Shown here piece by piece: positions 59,101 to 64,000 of a DNA stretch of 64,000 nt. The stretch spans positions 124,001 to 188,000 of the forward strand of contig NW_025932718.1 of assembly GCF_000764305.2 (NCBI RefSeq). The letters run 5' to 3'. Position 1 is the stretch's first letter; each line of letters begins with the position of its first letter. The notes under the pieces were generated by a model. It was given only the letters and a program-made list of their open reading frames with translations, was not told the DNA's origin and ran no database searches. Made by a program: the position numbers and the translations under genes. Origin of the DNA: Hyalella azteca (Eukaryota > Arthropoda > Malacostraca > Amphipoda > Hyalellidae).

Positions 59101-62100
59101 GATGGAAAATTTCTATTGGTTACTAAAATTGAGCAGGCCAAAAGCAATATAATTTCGATAACTTTGGAATAGACGTTCAACCACTGTCCTGCCACTTTTG
59201 GAGCTGAAAGATTTCTGCAAGATGAATCAAATTTCAAATTCAACTGGCAAATTTATGGCAACAATGTTCAAATCAATAGTATATACCATAAAATGGGGTT
59301 AGGTAACTTTGACCACTTTTTGTTTTTTTAACAAAAACCCTCAAAACTCAAAAGCTATTTGACATAGAAAAATTTTGTCAATGGCCATCAAAGGCCCAAT
59401 TGAGGCTACATAACACAATAGAAAGATTTAAAAAGTTTGCATATCTAATAGGTTAAAAAATTAATAATGTGACCCACAAATAAAATGTATAACAAAAATT
59501 TTCAAAGACCACGTTTTTCATGTGGACTCAAAAGTAGAAAATAATTTTTCGGCAGCTACTGATCTCTGTTTGCTTTCATTCTCTTGGTCTTTTGTATTTC
59601 AGTTAAAATATTTTACAACATCTAAAATGAAAAACGTGGGGCGCATATGTATTTAATTGTTTGGTGATTACTTGATATGATGAATATGATGGTTCATTGA
59701 ACATTTGAGAAGTGTATTGCTGATATAATTAGAAATAGTGGTTGAATTCAAAATTGAAATTAAGGCATGCCTAAATGAAGATGCGCCCCACGTTTTTCAT
59801 TTTAGATGTAAAATATTTTAACTGAAATACAAAAGACCAAGAGAATGAAAGCAAACAGAGATCAGTAGCTGCCGAAAAATTATTTTCTACTTTCGAGTCC
59901 ACATGAAAAACGTGGTCTTTAAAAATTTTTTTATACATTTTATTTTCTACTTTTTAGCTTTTTAAGTATTTTACTTTCTCATTTTTAGTCCGTTGCTACA
60001 CACGAAACACGTTGTTGCAAGCCAATTTACTTGACTTGATGTACGTATCGATGATACGAAGCGTATCATCAATATACGCAGTCTAAACACAAATATCCTC
60101 TCGAGGATGACGTGCATTAAAGGTTCCAACCCCTGCTTGTGAGTTCCTTTAGAGTTTATACGCCTGGAAACGTGCAACAAATTATTGATTATTGTATTGT
60201 TATCGGGAGCTGAGCTTCCCTAAAAGTTTCAGAGCGCTAGCTAATGGGAAAGTTCGTGATCGATTGCAAGATTTGATCATCACAGACACGAAAGCGAGCT
60301 AAGAAAAAAGTGGTAAAAAGAGCTATTATTTAAAGCCTGTCAGAGTACCCCCTCCAATTTTTTCATTTTTTGGTAAAATAACTCCAGGTTTTGGATGCAT
60401 TGTAGTAAAACTCTTCTAGTTACATATGCAAAAGACAAATTTTAGGAAAGTGTCATAGTTTGCAAATGGGGGGTGCCGCCCCCCAATGGGGGAACTTTGA
60501 CCACCTATTGGCAGCCATGATGGGGTAACATTGACCGGCTTGGAAATTAAGTTAAAATTACCATAGGTACCTATATAACATATTTTATGTTTGATACACC
60601 TATTAATGTTTTTTTTTTCTTTACGTTTCAGACTCTACAGAGTCTTATATATGGTAATTTTAACTTAATTTCCAAGCCGGTCAATGTTACCCCATCACGG
60701 CTGCCATTAGGTGGTCACATTTCGCCCACTGGGGGGCGGCGCCCCCAATTTGCAAACTATGACACTTCCCACAAATTTGTCATTTGCATATGTAACTAGA
60801 AGAGTTCTACTACAATGCACCAAAACCTGGAGTTATTTGGAGTTATTTTATCAAAAAATAAAATTGATTTTACCACCCGGTCAAAGAAACCCCAAGAGCT
60901 GAGGTAACAAAGACCATCACTTTTTTCAAAATTACATCAAAACTATGAGAGGCAGGAGCCAGCAATTTATGGTGAGTAAAGCTTGAGTATAGACCTGTAT
61001 TTTGCACGTTTCAATTTAAGTTTAACTTGTCTATGCATCATTTTGAAAAAAAGTGGTCAAAGTTACCCCATTTTACGGTACTACATTTATATCTTCATTG
61101 GAAGTTTTGTCACATGTATGGGTTTCAGTGTAGAGCATATCATTTCTCAAATGCAACTAGAGCTTGACTGCTATTTTTAGAGTAGATATATTACTTTTTA
61201 ATAAACATTTTCTCATCCAATACTTAATTGAAGCTGAAAAAGTCAAAAAATATTTTCTAATTATGAGACCTAAAAGTTGAAATGTTTTGGTACAGGAGAT
61301 TTTTTCTCTTTTCTTTTCTTCTGTCAAATGTATCAGTTAGAAATACTTAGAATAGTTAGTCAAATTGAAAAATTAGGCAGAAGCCTAAATTGGCATGGAA
61401 ATTATCTACCTGCCCAGGCACAACTAGAGCTTTCAACTTCCTCATCAATTTAAGAGCATCAAGATTCATGCTAGATGAATCATCTCCTATCTTTTTATAA
61501 AATTTAGTATTATTGTATCATATTATTATTATTATCTCCTACTATCAGTCAGCAAACTTTTGAATATATATAGCAAAATAATATAGCTCAGTAGGCCTAC
61601 TCACTGCAGACTGCAGTGAGCCACAGAGAGCTCATTTTCTCGTCAATGAAACCGTGAAGTCACAGACAGACAGACAGAGACATTACAAGCACAATAGCGC
61701 CTTTTTTCCATAAATGAGAAAATGTGCTAAAAAGTATAATCAGGGGCCACAAATTGTCTTATTAAGTAAGAAAATTCCATTCTACAGCCCAAATAGGAAA
61801 TTTCACAGTTTTACCCATTTAAATTGCCCTTCCCCTAGCCCAATTTATTCTGTGAAAATGATGAAGAACAGTACACTTTGCATTAAATGTTATAAAATTG
61901 CCCTAGAAACAATCTTTTTCACCTGCAATTAACAGAAATCTGGCAGTCTGGCATCCTATTTCAGGTTGAACTTGCAGTATTAATAGCCTAGTTTCAAGAA
62001 ACCAGCTCCTGAATTATAACTAATATAATGGATATATGATATTAATAACAGTTTTGACTTTTGACAGCCATGGCCCCATGCTTGACTATTGGACAAATTT

Positions 62101-62945
62101 ATAAACAATATTACAGGTAAAAATTTGTTTTAAAGGCAAAATTGGTTTTAATGGCAAATTGAAGGCAAAAATGTGCATGTATAATTTTTTAAATAGCAGG
62201 CAAGTGCCATAAAATCATCTGAAAATGAAAATCTGCCAGCAAGATCAAGCATTCTTCTTTCATTCACAGTCATTCATAGCTTCAGTCCAATTTTCTGGAA
62301 TGAGTTGGCCATTGACAACTTGTCATGAGCTCAGAAACTTGCATCATTTGCTTGCTAATATTTGAAACAGCCTTGCATAGGCCTAGCTACCTACCCAGTT
62401 TCACTGTTTCAGCCTACTGCATACCTAGGGCTATAAAAAATTCCACTCAATTATCAATGCATGGGTTTCTATCAATAAAATTCATTCATGTATAATACAG
62501 CTAAAAATGATGGTAGGTAGTATGCTAGTATGGCTCCAAATTTTTGTACCTAATAGCAAATAGGTAGCGTGTAGCAAAGTGGAGTGAGACTTTTGAGTGA
62601 AAATGTGTTGTAACACAAACATTATAATGATTATCAGCCTAATTAGGGTCCTTAGTCCTTACTGTGCTTTGGCATGTTAAAATGATCACACATTAAATAG
62701 AAATTGTGTTTACATTACCCATACTGTACAAAAATGCAACGTATTGCTAAAATAAGGCTAATAGCCCATGAGGATTTGCCATATAGATTGCATTGATACT
62801 GTCATTGGTCAAAAATCATTCTATCCGTTTGGATAACAGATACCGAAAAATACCCAAAAGCGACTCAGTCGGATGCCTAAAATTTAATTGTAATCAACAA
62901 GTATACATACTTTTTCAACTCGGGAGGATGAGCTTTGCTACTCAT
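56185..62945 (-). CDS. SNRPG: Small nuclear ribonucleoprotein G (Sm-G)
   Basis: Three coding exons: 62945-62911 (MSSKAHPPELK), 57054-56907 and 56238-56185, giving 78 residues against 76 in human. It contains the Sm fold: KAKLNGGRIVEGVLRGFDPF and NLVVENCVEI (Sm1), then IGSVVMRGSSIVMLEALDRI (Sm2, with the RG-S/N-I motif). Junctions: AAAAA|GTATGT to CAG|ATATATGGAC, and AGTGTG|GTAAGC to GCAG|GTGATG, all in phase. Sm-G is one of seven proteins of the ring around U1, U2, U4 and U5 snRNA. Intron 1 is 5.86 kb and packed with transposon-like repeats, which is long for such a small gene. Confidence 0.96.
57230..57615. repeat. Two diverged copies of an AT-rich repeat
   Basis: CTACAAATCTTGTAATCGAA, GAAATTTTGCACACTTGTGT and GAGACAATGCATGAATCAA recur about 180 bases apart. 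Related to blocks at 27300-28340 and 32300-32460. In SNRPG intron 1. Confidence 0.75.
59482..59942. mobile_element. Palindromic insertion 1
   Basis: Arms of about 160 bases (59482-59645 and 59786-59942) share CCACGTTTTTCATGTGGACT, AATAATTTTTCGGCAGCTAC and GAGAATGAAAGCAAACAGAG (inverted). The inner arm ends carry AAAACGTGGGGCGC and its inverse. Could fold into a long hairpin if transcribed. Confidence 0.85.
60353..60870. mobile_element. Palindromic insertion 2
   Basis: Arms of about 220 bases (60353-60573 and 60647-60870). The inner part is GGGTAACATTGACCGGCTTG then GAAATTAAGTTAAAATTACC and its inverse; the outer part is ACTCCAGGTTTTGG and its inverse. Carries extra AACTTTGACCACC motifs like the parent MITE's ends. 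Confidence 0.82.
61584..61733. mobile_element. Palindromic MITE, GTCCGTCC family, copy 3 (diverged)
   Basis: CTCAGTAGGCCTACTCACTG leads and GAGAAAATGTGCTAAAAAG closes. Its centre has decayed to ACAGACAGACAGACAGAG. It sits in SNRPG intron 1. Confidence 0.65.
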
Positions 62946-63316
62946 TTTGGAAAGGTTATTTGCTCACTTCAGATAACGTGCAAACGTTTGAGACTTTGAG
63001 TAAACCCGCGCATGCAGTCTGCTGGGAACGAGATACAGCGGAAAGCGAGACTCCTCGATTTATGTTGCCGGTTCAGAGGATAATTCGTTAGATATCAAAG
63101 GATAAACACTAATGCAGTTACAATATTTATTAATGTTACTTATTTGGTACTTAAATCAGCATTGAATATTTTTTCTGTAGAATAATCGACATTGATAAGA
63201 CATATCGAAAATTTTTTTTACTGAACTATAAAGGAAATGTTGAAAAAAGCTTGGATAAAACTTGGTGAAAAAACATGTACATCACTTATGATTACATTCG
63301 CTGGTCTAAAACTTAC
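62946..63316. other. SNRPG 5' flank
   Basis: The 366 bases between the SNRPG start codon and the upstream exon's donor. It presumably contains the SNRPG promoter and lies inside the first intron of the upstream gene. No TATA box evident. Confidence 0.5.
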
Positions 63317-63612
63317 TGGTGGAAATCAAAATTTGAAAGAATCCTTCGTTTTTTAATTTTATGCACAGCTAATGACTTATGATGAGCGACGTTTCTCAAA
63401 GGAACCCCGACTGACAACGAACAAATTTTCGTTTTTTCATTTGCATCAGCAGTGCCTTCTTCAGGGCACTCGATATTAACAGATGAAATAGATGCCGTGA
63501 TCATGTCAATGCTCACATTTTTATTCTTCGGTTTAAAAACTCGTGTTTTCCCAACTGACGCTATAGCAGTGTCTAGTTCACTTATGAGATCTTTAGCTTC
63601 TGGATTGCTCAT
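63317..63612 (-). CDS. First coding exon of an unidentified gene
   Basis: An ATG in good context (CTCACCATGAG) opens MSNPEAKDLISELDTAIASV, and the frame stays open for 98 codons to a strong donor CCACCA|GTAAGT at 63311-63316. An earlier in-frame ATG lies at 63633 in weaker context. The predicted segment is basic near its end (KIKKRRIL) and has no motif I recognise. Because it is on the minus strand, its next exon must lie further left, where SNRPG starts only 366 bases away. The gene would therefore interleave with SNRPG or span it. It could instead be a retained relic. Real coding is likely but not certain. Confidence 0.5.
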
Positions 63613-64000
63613 GGTGAGTTGAACACTAGACATGCAACCACTCCAATGCTACTCAGACTCTTGCCTTCTGAAATGAGATGCAAGGAATCGAGCTATTTAA
63701 AGCCCCGTGACCGCTAATCTTCCATTGCCTCATGAGAAGTTGATGTGTCAGCGTTTGTCGACCACGCCAGGGTCCGCGAGTTGTGCATCGAAGCATGCAT
63801 GATCAGCAGAAAATTGCTCTCAAACGATACACTCGGCAGCAGGAATTTAGCATGGACAACTTCTGAAATAACGTTCTCGCATATGATGCCTTCAAATCAG
63901 TGACTAAATCTCAATAATAAATTAAGTTTCGCCTAATGGCTATACTCATTAGCTGAAAAAATTATATATGTGCTTCTATTTCAAGTGTTTGGTGGGCACA
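63613..64000. other. Upstream flank of the unidentified gene
   Basis: Presumed 5' UTR and promoter on the minus strand. Nothing else recognised to the window end. Confidence 0.45.

Larger units (their letters stand above)
59284..61080. mobile_element. MITE split by nested foldback insertions
   Basis: The left end TACCATAAAATGGGGT (59284 to about 59481) and right end CATCATTTTGAAAAAAAGTG (about 61026-61080, finishing CCATTTTACGGTA) together match the 277-bp MITE at 23376-23652. The 1.5 kb between them is made of two palindromes (59482-59942 and 60353-60870). It therefore appears to be an old MITE that received later insertions. Confidence 0.8.
57055..62910 (-). other. SNRPG intron 1
   Basis: A 5.86-kb intron holding the diverged repeats (57230-57615), the nested foldback (59284-61080) and a GTCCGTCC MITE (61584-61733). 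No further exon for the upstream unidentified gene could be recognised within it. Confidence 0.75.

Overview
The window is nuclear DNA of an animal, most likely an arthropod. The evidence is a set of spliced metazoan genes with GT-AG introns, low-GC introns, and dense MITE-like and foldback repeats. I cannot name the species. No prokaryotic features, tRNA or rRNA genes were seen. All recognised host genes are on the minus strand, so they read right to left: an unidentified first coding exon (63317-63612), SNRPG (56185-62945), FAM8A1 (43482-49282), a 13-finger C2H2 zinc-finger gene (33383-40576), and lethal(2) giant larvae (start codon at 31519, running off the left edge at base 1). Exon boundaries were derived by hand from splice sites, reading phase and family similarity. 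Every junction given keeps phase.

Region by region. 1-31519: lgl, 18 coding exons in view, about 2,082 residues to the edge. Exon 17 (363-4315) is a single 3.95-kb exon that inserts about 1,277 low-complexity, Lys/Glu/Ser-rich residues into the hinge after the aPKC-site block. An in-frame internal acceptor at 484/485 could skip it and restore a standard Lgl. Introns 1, 2 and 16 hold minisatellites and TIR elements, including a piggyBac-like TTAA element. 31520-33382: intergenic. 33383-40576: C2H2 gene with four coding exons. 40577-43481: no gene seen. 43482-49282: FAM8A1, an RDD-domain membrane protein, seven coding exons. 49283-56184: transposon graveyard (CR1-like LINE pieces, a Harbinger/MADF relic, tandem repeats). 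56185-62945: SNRPG, whose 5.9-kb first intron holds a nested foldback element.

The most unusual pattern is at exon-intron junctions. In at least 11 of the 28 complete introns a tandem repeat begins at, or within about 60 bases of, the 5' splice site. In four cases (lgl introns 5 and 9, zinc-finger introns 1 and 2) the repeat unit contains the splice donor itself, giving rows of decoy donors. In lgl intron 9 the unit is exactly 30 bp and open, so each decoy would add a 10-residue block in frame. Acceptors are duplicated at lgl exons 7 and 13. The pattern suggests recurrent local duplication seeded at splice junctions, with possible splicing consequences.

The genes do not form an operon or a single pathway. 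Lgl acts in cell polarity, SNRPG in the spliceosome, FAM8A1 in ER membranes, and the zinc-finger protein probably in transcription. Their common strand is the only visible link.
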